From YA12-FULL-51-18 sp041665305 (GTDB lineage: Bacteria; Elusimicrobiota; Elusimicrobia; Elusimicrobiales; UBA9959): a stretch of 64,000 nt of DNA. The stretch is taken from positions 1 to 64,000 of the forward strand of contig JBAYJD010000009.1 in NCBI GenBank assembly GCA_041665305.1, given 5' to 3'. Under the pieces are notes generated by a model that searched no databases, was not told the DNA's origin, and worked only from the letters and a program-made list of their open reading frames with translations. Position 1 is the stretch's first letter; every line of letters begins with the position of its first letter. The position numbers and the translations under genes were made by a program. Below, piece after piece: positions 1-7,438 of this stretch.

Positions 1-12
1 GCCTGCACCTTT

Positions 13-60
13 GTTGCGCGAAACTTACAGGTTCATTGGAGCCTGCGCGTTTCGCGCAAC
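13..60. repeat. 12-bp inverted repeat with 24-nt loop
   Basis: Arms GTTGCGCGAAAC (13-24) and GTTTCGCGCAAC (49-60) are exact reverse complements. The sequence GCCTGC also occurs at 1-6 and 41-46. It lies downstream of the minus-strand phosphatase-like genes and could be a hairpin or repeat element; no U-tract follows, so a terminator role is not supported. Confidence 0.5.
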
Positions 61-143
61 TTCGGTTCGGCCTCAAAACCGTCAATTTCGCCTTAAAAAC
101 CTTATGTCGGACAGGCTCCTAGGTTCGGCGCTTATGCAGCCCT

Positions 144-170
144 TATAAATTTTTGCAGCAAAAATTTATA
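144..170. repeat. AT-rich perfect palindrome (family P1)
   Basis: Arms TATAAATTTTTGC (144-156) and GCAAAAATTTATA (158-170) flank a single central A. It abuts the stop codon of the minus-strand gene ending at 171. It belongs to a dispersed family with the core AAAAATTTTTGC-G-GCAAAAATTTTT seen at several other intergenic places in this window. Confidence 0.7.
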
Positions 171-758
171 TTAGAATTCGGACAGCGGCAGGACGGGCTC
201 TTTGAATTTGCGGGGCGTGAAGTCAGAGGGCAGCGTGGATTTGGCGCTTTTTCTTATTCTGACGGCCGTTACGCCCGCCTTTCGCGCCTGTATGATGTCG
301 GCGTCCGAAACGGCGAAATACAGGACGACCGGCTTATGTTCCAAAAATTCATATTTCTGGTTCTCGTCCGCGGCAAAAAAGAAGGTGTCGGCCAGCGATT
401 TCCATTTTTGCACAAGGGGTTCCGCGCCTAACGGGGCTCTCTGGCAGAGAAGATCGACTTTGAAACCCAAAACCCTGAAAAACCACGCGGTAAGCCATAC
501 CGCGGGTTTGACGCGCTCAAGCTTATGGGCGCGGTTGACCGCGGTCCAGTAGTCACCGGACCCCGGCTCCAGTTTCATGGCGCGGGCGCTCTGGAAAGCG
601 GGAGAGGAGAATACCAGGCCGTCGTCATATTCAAACCCCGCATGAAGCCCCATGAGGGTGAAGACGCTGAAGAACACCGCCCAGATGGCGGCCAGAAAAG
701 AGAAGATCTTAAGCCTTAAAAACCACTTTTTCAGGAAACTATCCAGGGCATGCAGCAT
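171..758 (-). CDS. Membrane-anchored AphA-like HAD protein, probably catalytically dead
   Basis: The 195-residue protein has a hydrophobic N-terminal segment (about 18-38) and then a region that resembles class B acid phosphatases (AphA, HAD superfamily). FEYDDGLVFSSP (42-53) matches the AphA motif FDIDDTVLFSSP, and FAVSDADIIQARKAG (from 148) matches FYGDSDNDITAARDVG. In AphA the first Asp of DxD is the phosphorylated nucleophile; here it is Glu43. The Asp of the GDSD motif is Val150, while Asp154 is kept. So the fold is recognisable but the nucleophile and one metal ligand are lost. The ATG at 758 shares its A with the TAA of the upstream gene (TAATG) and follows GAGGACAAAC, which supports this start over a longer ORF from 821. 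Likely cotranscribed with the degenerate nucleotidase. Its function is not known; a binding or regulatory role is inference. Confidence 0.7.
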   Translation of the reverse strand: MLHALDSFLKKWFLRLKIFSFLAAIWAVFFSVFTLMGLHAGFEYDDGLVFSSPAFQSARAMKLEPGSGDYWTAVNRAHKLERVKPAVWLTAWFFRVLGFKVDLLCQRAPLGAEPLVQKWKSLADTFFFAADENQKYEFLEHKPVVLYFAVSDADIIQARKAGVTAVRIRKSAKSTLPSDFTPRKFKEPVLPLSEF

Positions 759-2275
759 TAGTTTGTCCTCGTTATCCGGTTGAGGTCCGGCTTCGGGGTC
801 ACCGCCCGGCGCGAAAAACACCAGCCCAGCACCTCCCTCATGAACCGTTTGGAATTGGCGAATTCGGTCGCGTTGGAAAGCAGGGAATAATCCTTGTCGT
901 TAACTATGGAATCGGGGACGGCTATGCGATAAATGCGGTCCGATTTTACAGGGGAATTTTCTATGAGGAGCCGTTCCACGGCCGGGCCCTGCATATGGAT
1001 CTCCATGCCGGAAACGCTGACGTCGCCGGAGGCCGTTTCTTCTATGGCCCGCTTCAGGTCCGAGCCGCGGATCTTGACGAAGACAACGCTTGTATCGGCC
1101 GGCAGCACCCGGTAAAGATCGCCGGCGGTCACAGGGCCCCGCAAAATGTCGCCGCCCAGCACGGAATTGTTGATGATAGCGGCGTTGGCCCTGGCCCAGC
1201 GTCTGACGCAATCAGCGGTAAAATTGCCGAGCGGGGAGGCCGAAGCCTCCGATCTTCTGATGTCGGAGGCGGCCGTGCCTACGCGCCTTGAAAAAATTTT
1301 TTTTATTACGGCGCGCTGCCGGTCGATAGTTTTCAACGCGGCCTTGTCCTCGCCGTATTTGTCCTTTTCCAGGAGGATGTTCCCGGCTTTAACGTTTACC
1401 AGGCGGCCCGTGCCCGGATCAACGGAGAGGTTTACTCTGGCCGCCGCCTCAAGTTTGGAGGGGACCGCCACGATCCAGGCTTTATTGACGCGCAGCGGCT
1501 TTGTAAGGCCGGGGTCGTCGGTTAGGATCAGGTCCAGCCTGGGGAGTTTGCTCAGGAAGGAGGAATAAAAATCCTTGGCGGGCGGCTTCCTGGGGTTGAC
1601 GCTAAGGAGCAGCACCGTTATGCGCGCGCCCGCGTCCTTGAGCGATTTGAGCGACCGGGCTATTTCATAATTTTCCTTTTCCAGCTTATACTCGGGCAGA
1701 TACCGCTGGACATCGGTCTTGGACGGATCCAGAATGGTTACGGCCAGAAAGCCGAGCTGCGCCCCTCCGGTGGGAATGAGCTGCTGGCTCTTTATGAAAG
1801 GCGGTTTCTTGTTGTTGTTCCTCTGATAAAGGTTCGAGGCCAGAACGGGAAATGAGGCGGTCCGGACCAGTTTTTCAAGGTCGGACGGCGAGAGCGTCAG
1901 GTCCTCCGGGCCCAGGGCCGACACGGCGTAGGGGACGGTGTTCATGCAGGCGGCCGTCGCGCCGCCTTTGGTCAGATATCCTTCCGGGGTGTCGGCGAAC
2001 CAGTTGCCCAGGTCCACGGCGAGTTTCGGATTTTTTTCCTGGTTATAAACTTTGCGCAGTACGGCGTAACCCCCTATTTCGCCCTTTCCCGCGCGGGTGG
2101 CCGTGTCCGGCCTGGACCAGAGCCAGCCGCCGGAACGGGCGGTCGCGTAAATGGTTATTTTGTCCGTTTTGGTGCAGGCCGAAAGCGACAATAAGATCAG
2201 AGCGGCCAGCCCCGCCGGTCTTATCCAGGCGTTCGGGCGGCCGTCGCGGCGTGTTCGTGTATGGTAGGATCGCAT
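758..2275 (-). CDS. Lipoprotein pseudoenzyme of the 5'-nucleotidase (UshA/CpdB) family
   Basis: This 505-residue protein has a lipobox (LSAC, Cys34) and aligns along its length with the intact nucleotidase encoded just upstream (2397-3956). The C-terminal 5'-nucleotidase domain is kept (LGNFTADCVRRW, LYRVLPADTSVVFVKI). In the metallophosphatase half each metal-binding motif is replaced: SDVHGW becomes ARSGGW (46-51), SGDTFQGTPEG becomes LGNWFADTPEG (89-99), GNHE becomes GPED (122-125), AHLG becomes LSVN, and GGHNHVG becomes a DDPG-containing segment. It is therefore very unlikely to hydrolyse phosphoesters. It could bind nucleotides at the surface; that is inference. No clear Shine-Dalgarno precedes the ATG, and an AT palindrome lies directly upstream. 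Confidence 0.75.
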   Translation of the reverse strand: MRSYHTRTRRDGRPNAWIRPAGLAALILLSLSACTKTDKITIYATARSGGWLWSRPDTATRAGKGEIGGYAVLRKVYNQEKNPKLAVDLGNWFADTPEGYLTKGGATAACMNTVPYAVSALGPEDLTLSPSDLEKLVRTASFPVLASNLYQRNNNKKPPFIKSQQLIPTGGAQLGFLAVTILDPSKTDVQRYLPEYKLEKENYEIARSLKSLKDAGARITVLLLSVNPRKPPAKDFYSSFLSKLPRLDLILTDDPGLTKPLRVNKAWIVAVPSKLEAAARVNLSVDPGTGRLVNVKAGNILLEKDKYGEDKAALKTIDRQRAVIKKIFSRRVGTAASDIRRSEASASPLGNFTADCVRRWARANAAIINNSVLGGDILRGPVTAGDLYRVLPADTSVVFVKIRGSDLKRAIEETASGDVSVSGMEIHMQGPAVERLLIENSPVKSDRIYRIAVPDSIVNDKDYSLLSNATEFANSKRFMREVLGWCFSRRAVTPKPDLNRITRTN

Positions 2276-2278
2276 TTT

Positions 2279-2301
2279 AAAAAAATTGCGGCAAAATTTT
2301 T
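2279..2301. repeat. Degenerate P1 AT palindrome
   Basis: AAAATTGCGGCAAAATTTTTAC lies immediately 5' of the degenerate nucleotidase gene. It is followed by ATACCGCC, which resembles the ACCATACCCCGCC spacer of the composite repeat. The left arm is shortened compared with the full copies. Confidence 0.4.
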
Positions 2302-2396
2302 ACATACCGCCGTCTTTAAGTCCACGGCCGGGAAAAACCGCGAAGCGGTGTCCTCCTGTGGGCAAATTCCCCTTGAATGGGTCCCGCCTGATACGG

Positions 2397-3956
2397 CTAC
2401 TCCAGCCTTATAAACCTGCGGCCTGACGGGAGCGTCAGGGGCGAATTTGTTTTTACATCCTTTATCAGAAAATCCCTGATGGGCAGCGAGGTGTCCCTGA
2501 ATTCCGCGCCTTCGCTGAAGATCCTGCCGCCCGTCCCGCCGCCGGCGAGATAGTTGTTGGTGACGACCGTAAATTCCGCTTCCGGGGCTATGGGGCTGCC
2601 GTCCCGTTCTACCACCAGGTCCTCCGGTTTGCCTTCCGGCGAGAGCCTGAACCGTGCCGTGAGGCCGGACATCTGCAATCTGGTCTTGCCGTCTTTTAGG
2701 TTCTCGGCGATAAGCCGCCGTATCTGCGCCCCGGTCAGTTTAAGCGTCACAAGCGTGTTTTCGAAAGGCATGACCTGGTAGATGTCGCGCAGTTTCAGCA
2801 GGCCCTTTTTCATTTCCGCCCGGATGCCGGCGGTGTTCTGAAAAGCTATCTCCGTGCCGGTCTTGCGGCGCATAACATCCGTTACCCAGTTGCCGATGGC
2901 GGAATCCAATCCGGAGGGGCTAAAGCCGAGATCGGTTTCGCTTTCCCCGATGGTGACATCCATTTCCTTGGCCGCTTGCTCGCTGAATTTTTTTATCATC
3001 GCGGTGATCTCGGGGGCCTCGCCGGTCTTATCCGTCCAGAGCGGTATGAGCGCGGCTTCGGCGCCCTTGAACTTTCCCGTGGCGTCGTCGAATTTCAGGT
3101 CCACTTTGCCGACATCGGTGAGCTCGAAGCCGCTTTCAACGATCAGGACCCCGCTGGTCTTGTCGTAATACCCGCTGGTAAACCCGACATGGTTGTGTCC
3201 GCCCAGGACGACCGCGGCGCCTTTTGCGGCCCTGGCCACCTGCAGAGTCCCGTCGGAGACCTCCCGGCCGGTTAAGGTCCAGGTGGAGATGTCCGCTTTC
3301 GGGCCGGTATTGGCGCCCAGCCCGAGATGCGCGAGGATCACTATGGCGTCCGGCGTAGATCTTTTTACTTCCTCCGTCCATCTGGCCGCTTCAGCCGGTT
3401 CGTCCCGGAATTCAAGATGGTTTACGAAAAGAGGCAAAGTGGAATTGGAGGTGTGCCTGCCGGCAAGCCCTATCACGGCTATTTTTTTGCCGGCTTTTTC
3501 TATGATGGTGTACGGTCTCAGATAGGACGGCCTGGTTCCGGACGCCTTCACATAGACATTCGCCCCCAGCCAGGGAAAGGAGGAATCCGCCGCCAGGAGT
3601 TTCAGGTTATCTTCGGAATAATCGTACTCATGATTGCCGACGGCCGCGGCGGAATATCCCAGCCGGTTCATCAGCGCTACGGAGGCCATGCCCCTGGTAA
3701 GGCTCCCTTCCGGGGTTCCCTGGAAGGTGTCGCCGGAATCGAGCAGGAGATAGGGATTTTTTTCCCGTGCGACCAGCGAAGAAAGGGCGGCGAAGCCGCC
3801 TATCGTCCGGGTGGAATTTTCCTTGTCCCACTTGGCGGGCCGGGCGCTGTACCAGCCGTGCACATCGCTGGTGTGGTAGATGGAGATGGTCAGGGCCGAG
3901 AGTCCGGACCCGGCCGTAAAGGCCGTCAGTGCGAAGAATAGTATGGTTTTTTTCAT
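2397..3956 (-). CDS. Secreted 5'-nucleotidase / 2',3'-cyclic phosphodiesterase family enzyme
   Basis: A 519-residue secreted metallophosphatase of the UshA/CpdB family, expected to hydrolyse nucleotides or related phosphoesters outside the cytoplasm. The signal peptide is MKKTILFFALTAFTAGSGLSA. All dinuclear metal-site motifs are present: SDVHG (Asp31, His33), SGDTF (Asp76), GNHE (108-110), AHLG (His209) and GGHNH (His253, His255). The C-terminal domain follows (IGNWVTDVMRRKTG, IYQVMPFENTLV). I chose the ATG at 3956 because it starts the signal peptide; an upstream extension to 4022 would overlap the preceding gene. It sits 4 nt after the stop of the helical protein gene, so cotranscription is likely. 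The exact substrate cannot be told from sequence. Confidence 0.85.
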   Translation of the reverse strand: MKKTILFFALTAFTAGSGLSALTISIYHTSDVHGWYSARPAKWDKENSTRTIGGFAALSSLVAREKNPYLLLDSGDTFQGTPEGSLTRGMASVALMNRLGYSAAAVGNHEYDYSEDNLKLLAADSSFPWLGANVYVKASGTRPSYLRPYTIIEKAGKKIAVIGLAGRHTSNSTLPLFVNHLEFRDEPAEAARWTEEVKRSTPDAIVILAHLGLGANTGPKADISTWTLTGREVSDGTLQVARAAKGAAVVLGGHNHVGFTSGYYDKTSGVLIVESGFELTDVGKVDLKFDDATGKFKGAEAALIPLWTDKTGEAPEITAMIKKFSEQAAKEMDVTIGESETDLGFSPSGLDSAIGNWVTDVMRRKTGTEIAFQNTAGIRAEMKKGLLKLRDIYQVMPFENTLVTLKLTGAQIRRLIAENLKDGKTRLQMSGLTARFRLSPEGKPEDLVVERDGSPIAPEAEFTVVTNNYLAGGGTGGRIFSEGAEFRDTSLPIRDFLIKDVKTNSPLTLPSGRRFIRLE

Positions 3957-3960
3957 AAGT

Positions 3961-4503
3961 TTATTGAAATGTTCCGGCCAGGAGTTCGTTATAATCGTAG
4001 ACAGCGCAGACCAGTTTCTCAAGGCCCGAGTATATCCTACTAAATTTCAGATTGGCGATAAACTCCCGGCCGTCGGTTTCCGACGCCCTGAGCGCGGACC
4101 TCAGGCGTTTTGAAGCGGCGGCGGTGTTTCCGGCAGCTTCCGCCAGGGAGGTTTTACGGTCCGGATGGGCGAGAAAATCCGCCTGGCTGCGGAGCGCGCG
4201 TTCCGTAAAAAGCAGCGCTTCCACCGCTTCATCGTCCGGCGTTAGGGCGTGGCGTTCCATATCCAGGAATACCGTTTCCAGGCAGGCTCCGGCTGTTTCA
4301 AGGCCGCTCAGCAGGTTGGCTTGTTCCGGTTTTTTTGTCCCAAGCGCCTTCAGGGACTTGTTCACGGCTTTTGAAAATTGAACAAGTTCGGCTTTGACGC
4401 CGGCATTTTCGGGGGTGGCTTTGCGGCATAGTCCCGCCAGCGCCAGTGTGAGGCGCCGTAATTCATAGCGCGGCCCGTCGGTAAATCTTAAAAGCAAGGT
4501 CAT
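3961..4503 (-). CDS. Hypothetical all-helical protein
   Basis: 180 residues, rich in Ala, Leu, Glu and Lys with a heptad-like pattern and no signal peptide or membrane segment. I do not recognise the family; the mixture of long helices could suit a PhoU-like or CHAD-like bundle, but no signature residues support this. The gene starts the unit that runs into the secreted nucleotidase 4 nt downstream. It begins about 130 bp past the terminator-side end of the ribosomal protein operon and is oriented the same way. Confidence 0.6.
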   Translation of the reverse strand: MTLLLRFTDGPRYELRRLTLALAGLCRKATPENAGVKAELVQFSKAVNKSLKALGTKKPEQANLLSGLETAGACLETVFLDMERHALTPDDEAVEALLFTERALRSQADFLAHPDRKTSLAEAAGNTAAASKRLRSALRASETDGREFIANLKFSRIYSGLEKLVCAVYDYNELLAGTFQ

Positions 4504-4566
4504 TGTTTTATTTTAACATATCCCCGGGCGCAAACGCCCGCATGCCGGGTAACGCCATAAAGGCGC

Positions 4567-4602
4567 AAAAAACCCGGAAAGGTAGCCCTTCCCGGGTTTT
4601 TT
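4567..4602 (-). terminator. Rho-independent terminator of rplM-rpsI
   Basis: The arms AAAAAACCCGG and CCGGGTTTTTT close a hairpin with an inner AAGG/CCTT extension. On the minus strand the right arm runs into TTTTTT. It is 27 bp past the rpsI stop codon, as expected for the end of this ribosomal protein operon. Confidence 0.8.
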
Positions 4603-4605
4603 GGC

Positions 4606-4630
4606 AATAATTTTCGCCGCGAAAATTATT
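4606..4630. repeat. Perfect 25-bp AT palindrome
   Basis: Arms AATAATTTTCGC (4606-4617) and GCGAAAATTATT (4619-4630) with one central base. It overlaps the rpsI stop codon and precedes the terminator. The layout is like family P1 but with a different arm sequence. Confidence 0.6.
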
Positions 4631-5024
4631 AACGCTTGGAGAACTGGAATCTCTTTCTGGCTTTCGGCTGGCCGGGTTTCTTTCTTTCCACCATCCTGGG
4701 GTCGCGGGTAAGGAAGCCGGCTTTTTTCATTGAGGAATGGAAGCTGTCGCCGAGGCTGGCTATGGCGCGGGCCACGCCGTGGCGGATGGCGCCGGCCTGG
4801 CTGGCGAGCCCTCCGCCCACGACCCTGGCTATACAGTCGAATTTCTGGTCTTTAGCCAGATCAAAGGGGGAAGTTATGACATATCTAAGGCGGGGGTTGT
4901 TGCCGAAGTACGCTTCCGGAGTTTTGGCGTTCACGGTCACTTTCCCTTCGCCGTTCTGCACCAGTTTTACCTGGGCTATGGAGGTTTTCCGTCTGCCTGT
5001 CGCCGTTATGATGTTTTTTTCCAT
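4629..5024 (-). CDS. rpsI: 30S ribosomal protein S9
   Basis: 131 residues, normal length for bacterial S9, with the N-terminal ATGRRKTSIAQVKL segment and the conserved basic C-terminus KARKRFQFSKR that reaches the P-site tRNA. The ATG at 5024 is preceded by AGAGGACAATCAC, a good ribosome binding site. It lies 12 nt after rplM, the usual bacterial order. Confidence 0.97.
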   Translation of the reverse strand: MEKNIITATGRRKTSIAQVKLVQNGEGKVTVNAKTPEAYFGNNPRLRYVITSPFDLAKDQKFDCIARVVGGGLASQAGAIRHGVARAIASLGDSFHSSMKKAGFLTRDPRMVERKKPGQPKARKRFQFSKR

Positions 5025-5036
5025 GTGATTGTCCTC

Positions 5037-5498
5037 TTATTTGGTTGAAGCTTTTTTGTCGGCTTTGGTCCCGTACTGGTCCTGTTCGCCCACGAACATC
5101 TTGAGCCTCTTCATGCGGCCGTGGCGCAGTTTGTTGGAATCGAGCATGCGTTTGACGGCGAGTTCGAGGATCTTTGTAGGGTCCTTCTCCATCTGCCGTT
5201 TGTAAGGGATGGTCTTGGCGCCTGCGGCATAACCGGAGTGGCGGAAATAAAATTTGTCCTCTTCCTTGTTGCCGGTCACCTTCACCTTGGCGACATTGGT
5301 GACCACGACGAAATCCCCTCCGTCCATGGTGGGGGTGTAGGTCCGCTTATGTTTGCCGATAAGCAGGATGGCTATTTTAGAGGCGAGCCTGCCGAGGACC
5401 TGTTCGGTGGCATCGAAATAATGCCATTTTCTGGTAGTATCCACTTCCTTCGCGCCGGGTAAAGTTGTTTTCTGTATCATAGTAGGTAATAATAGCAA
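5037..5498 (-). CDS. rplM: 50S ribosomal protein L13
   Basis: L13 is recognised from KWHYFDATEQVLGRLASKIA, GKHKRTYTPTMDGGDFVVV and the tail RMKRLKMFVGEQ. Two starts are possible. A TTG at 5498 gives 153 residues and has AAGGA six bases upstream; the ATG at 5480 gives 147 residues but sits about 20 bases from that site. The ribosome binding site favours TTG, family length allows either. First gene of the rplM-rpsI unit. Confidence 0.93.
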   Translation of the reverse strand: MLLLPTMIQKTTLPGAKEVDTTRKWHYFDATEQVLGRLASKIAILLIGKHKRTYTPTMDGGDFVVVTNVAKVKVTGNKEEDKFYFRHSGYAAGAKTIPYKRQMEKDPTKILELAVKRMLDSNKLRHGRMKRLKMFVGEQDQYGTKADKKASTK

Positions 5499-5518
5499 TT
5501 TCCTTCCTTAATGTAAAT

Positions 5519-5545
5519 ACCCAGAAAATCCGGGATTTTCCGGGT
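5519..5545. other. Hairpin in the rplM leader
   Basis: ACCCAGAAAATCC and GGATTTTCCGGGT pair with one mismatch in the untranslated leader between the predicted promoter and the rplM start. Ribosomal protein leaders can carry autoregulatory structures; whether this one does is inference. Confidence 0.35.
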
Positions 5546-5602
5546 CCGGGGGTATAAATCCGAATGTCCCCGCCGTAAGCGACTGGCCTCACGAACGAAC
5601 AT

Positions 5603-5610
5603 ATTATAGC
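5603..5610 (-). promoter_or_regulatory. Extended -10 promoter for rplM-rpsI
   Basis: On the minus strand the sequence reads TTTTTGCTATAATATG, which has a consensus TATAAT at 5608-5603 and the extended TG one base upstream. A TTGGAA lies 19 bases further up. The predicted transcript start is about 100 bases before the rplM start codon. Confidence 0.55.
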
Positions 5611-5677
5611 AAAAATTCCGCGCGCCGTTCCAATCTCTCATCTCCGATAAAGAAGTCGAAAAGCGCCGCCACGCTCA

Positions 5678-6061
5678 TCAGGCGGTTTTTTTGGCGAATA
5701 CCAAAACATGGCCGTCGGGATCCAGGCTGTAGGCAGCGGTGTGCCCCCAGTCCATTTTTTTAAGAGGGGCGAGTTCCTTCGCGCCGGCTTTCAGCGCTCT
5801 TGCGTGGTATGCAGCGGGCTCTTCCACCAGTAAATATATCTCGGCCCTGGGCGTCCCGGCGGCCGAAGCCGGGTCGGGCAGCTTATTGCCCAACAGCCGT
5901 TTTATCCCTTTTTCAGGCATGAGTCCCAGCACGCAGCCGCTGTTTAACTCAAATTCCGTCATCCCGGGCACATCCAGCGCCGGTTTCATGTCCAGCACGG
6001 CCGCGTAAAAATCCCTGCTCCTGCCCTGGTCCGCCACATAGAGGATAGCGTTAACATCCAT
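5678..6061 (-). CDS. VOC (glyoxalase/bleomycin-resistance fold) family protein
   Basis: 127 residues with the vicinal oxygen chelate pattern: ILYVADQGRSRDFYAAVL at the start and AAYSLDPDGHVLVFAK at the end, two beta-alpha-beta-beta-beta halves. The family covers glyoxalase I, dioxygenases, fosfomycin and bleomycin resistance proteins and many uncharacterised proteins; the substrate cannot be assigned. It is 33 nt downstream of the MFS transporter gene on the same strand and may be cotranscribed with it. Confidence 0.75.
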   Translation of the reverse strand: MDVNAILYVADQGRSRDFYAAVLDMKPALDVPGMTEFELNSGCVLGLMPEKGIKRLLGNKLPDPASAAGTPRAEIYLLVEEPAAYHARALKAGAKELAPLKKMDWGHTAAYSLDPDGHVLVFAKKTA

Positions 6062-6094
6062 TGTTATTTCTCCTTTACGATGTTTTATGTCCGG

Positions 6095-7438
6095 TTACGC
6101 TTCGTCCTCCATCAAAGGTCTGTGCGCCTCAAGCGTTTCCGGGGCGGCGGTTGTCTTGAGAGGGGTCACATTCCAAAGTTTCAGCATCAACATGGCGCCG
6201 ATGAACGAGAACGGCATTATCATATAGGTCCAGGAGTTCCAGCCGTATTTATCAAGCAGGGAACCCATGAAAAAACCGGTGAGGCCGGAGGCCAGATATT
6301 GAACTCCGTCCAGCAGCCCCGCCACGGTCGAAGCCGCTTTTGTGCCGCCGAAATCCATGGAAGCGGTGCCTGAGAGCATCCCGTGCACCCCGAAGATCCA
6401 CATGCAGGATACTCCCACCATAAATGAGGCCGTCAGCGGGGAACCGGTCCTGCCGAGTATATATAAGGAAACGATCTGGCCCAGGTAGAAGAGGAAGGCC
6501 ACAGGCGGCCGTCGGGACTGGAAGCAATGGTCGGAGAGATAGCCGCATAACATGCCGCCGGCTATGCCGCCCACGGTGACGCCTGTCGCGGCCATGGTGA
6601 ACAGCGTGCTGCCGTGCGTGATCTTGTGCACCTCCCCCAGGAACGGGACGAACCAGAGCATCAAGCCCTGCCTTACGAAGCCGGTGCAGAATTCCGAAAC
6701 GGCGAGCGTTATTATGACGGGATTGGTGAAAACCCTTTGGACCAGGTGGTTGAAATCCACCGGCTTCTCCCTGTCGGAGTCATGGGCGGTCGCGTCGCCG
6801 GTGTTGAAGTCCTTGAAGCCCGCTTCGCCGGGCGTGTCTTTGACCATGAAAAAGTCCACAACGAACATCGCCGCTATGGCGCCCGAAGGGATAAGGAACA
6901 CGAAATACCAGGGCAGGTAGGCCAGGATCCAGCCGCCGACGGTCATGGCCAGGAAATAGCCGCTTGAGATCATTATGCCGAAGATGCCGCCGAACATCCC
7001 GCGCTCCCGGACATGGAACCACGGGGCGTTGACCTTTACCACTGAGAGGGCGCCGAAAGACTGGAAATATTGGTTGGCGGCGTACAGGAGGGACATCCCC
7101 AGGATCAGCTTGGTCTGCCAGCCGCTCAGGAACAGGAGGCCGATGGCAAGATTAAGCGCGGCCGCGCCCGCCGCGCCGATAAGGATGGCTTTTTTCCCGC
7201 CTATGCGGTCGGCCAGCGGTCCGTTGAAGGCGACCGACAGGGCGTAGGTCCAGAAACCGGCCGTGGCGATGATCCCGAAGTCGGCTTTGCTGAGGTGGAA
7301 ATAATCCATCATCGTCTTGCCGGCGACGTTCAGGTTGTAGCGGCCCATGTAAAATGTCGCGTAGGTAAGACCCAGCGGGAACCAGTTTAAAAAACGGCGC
7401 GTCCGGTATTCCCTGGTGTGGTTCATGGGGTTTGACAT
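6095..7438 (-). CDS. MFS transporter, organophosphate:phosphate antiporter (GlpT/UhpT-like) type
   Basis: 447 residues with about 12 membrane helices. WFPLGLTYATFYMGRYNLNVAG near the N-terminus and the loop after helix 2 (GPLADRIGGKKAI) resemble the OPA group, whose members exchange sugar or glycerol phosphates for phosphate. A long central cytoplasmic loop (KDTPGEAGFKDFNTGDATAHD) separates the two six-helix halves. The ATG follows the TAA of the upstream TPR gene with no spacing (TAA then ATG), pointing to coupled translation. Substrate is not determined; the phosphatase genes a few kilobases away are on the same strand but in a different unit. Confidence 0.8.
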   Translation of the reverse strand: MSNPMNHTREYRTRRFLNWFPLGLTYATFYMGRYNLNVAGKTMMDYFHLSKADFGIIATAGFWTYALSVAFNGPLADRIGGKKAILIGAAGAAALNLAIGLLFLSGWQTKLILGMSLLYAANQYFQSFGALSVVKVNAPWFHVRERGMFGGIFGIMISSGYFLAMTVGGWILAYLPWYFVFLIPSGAIAAMFVVDFFMVKDTPGEAGFKDFNTGDATAHDSDREKPVDFNHLVQRVFTNPVIITLAVSEFCTGFVRQGLMLWFVPFLGEVHKITHGSTLFTMAATGVTVGGIAGGMLCGYLSDHCFQSRRPPVAFLFYLGQIVSLYILGRTGSPLTASFMVGVSCMWIFGVHGMLSGTASMDFGGTKAASTVAGLLDGVQYLASGLTGFFMGSLLDKYGWNSWTYMIMPFSFIGAMLMLKLWNVTPLKTTAAPETLEAHRPLMEDEA

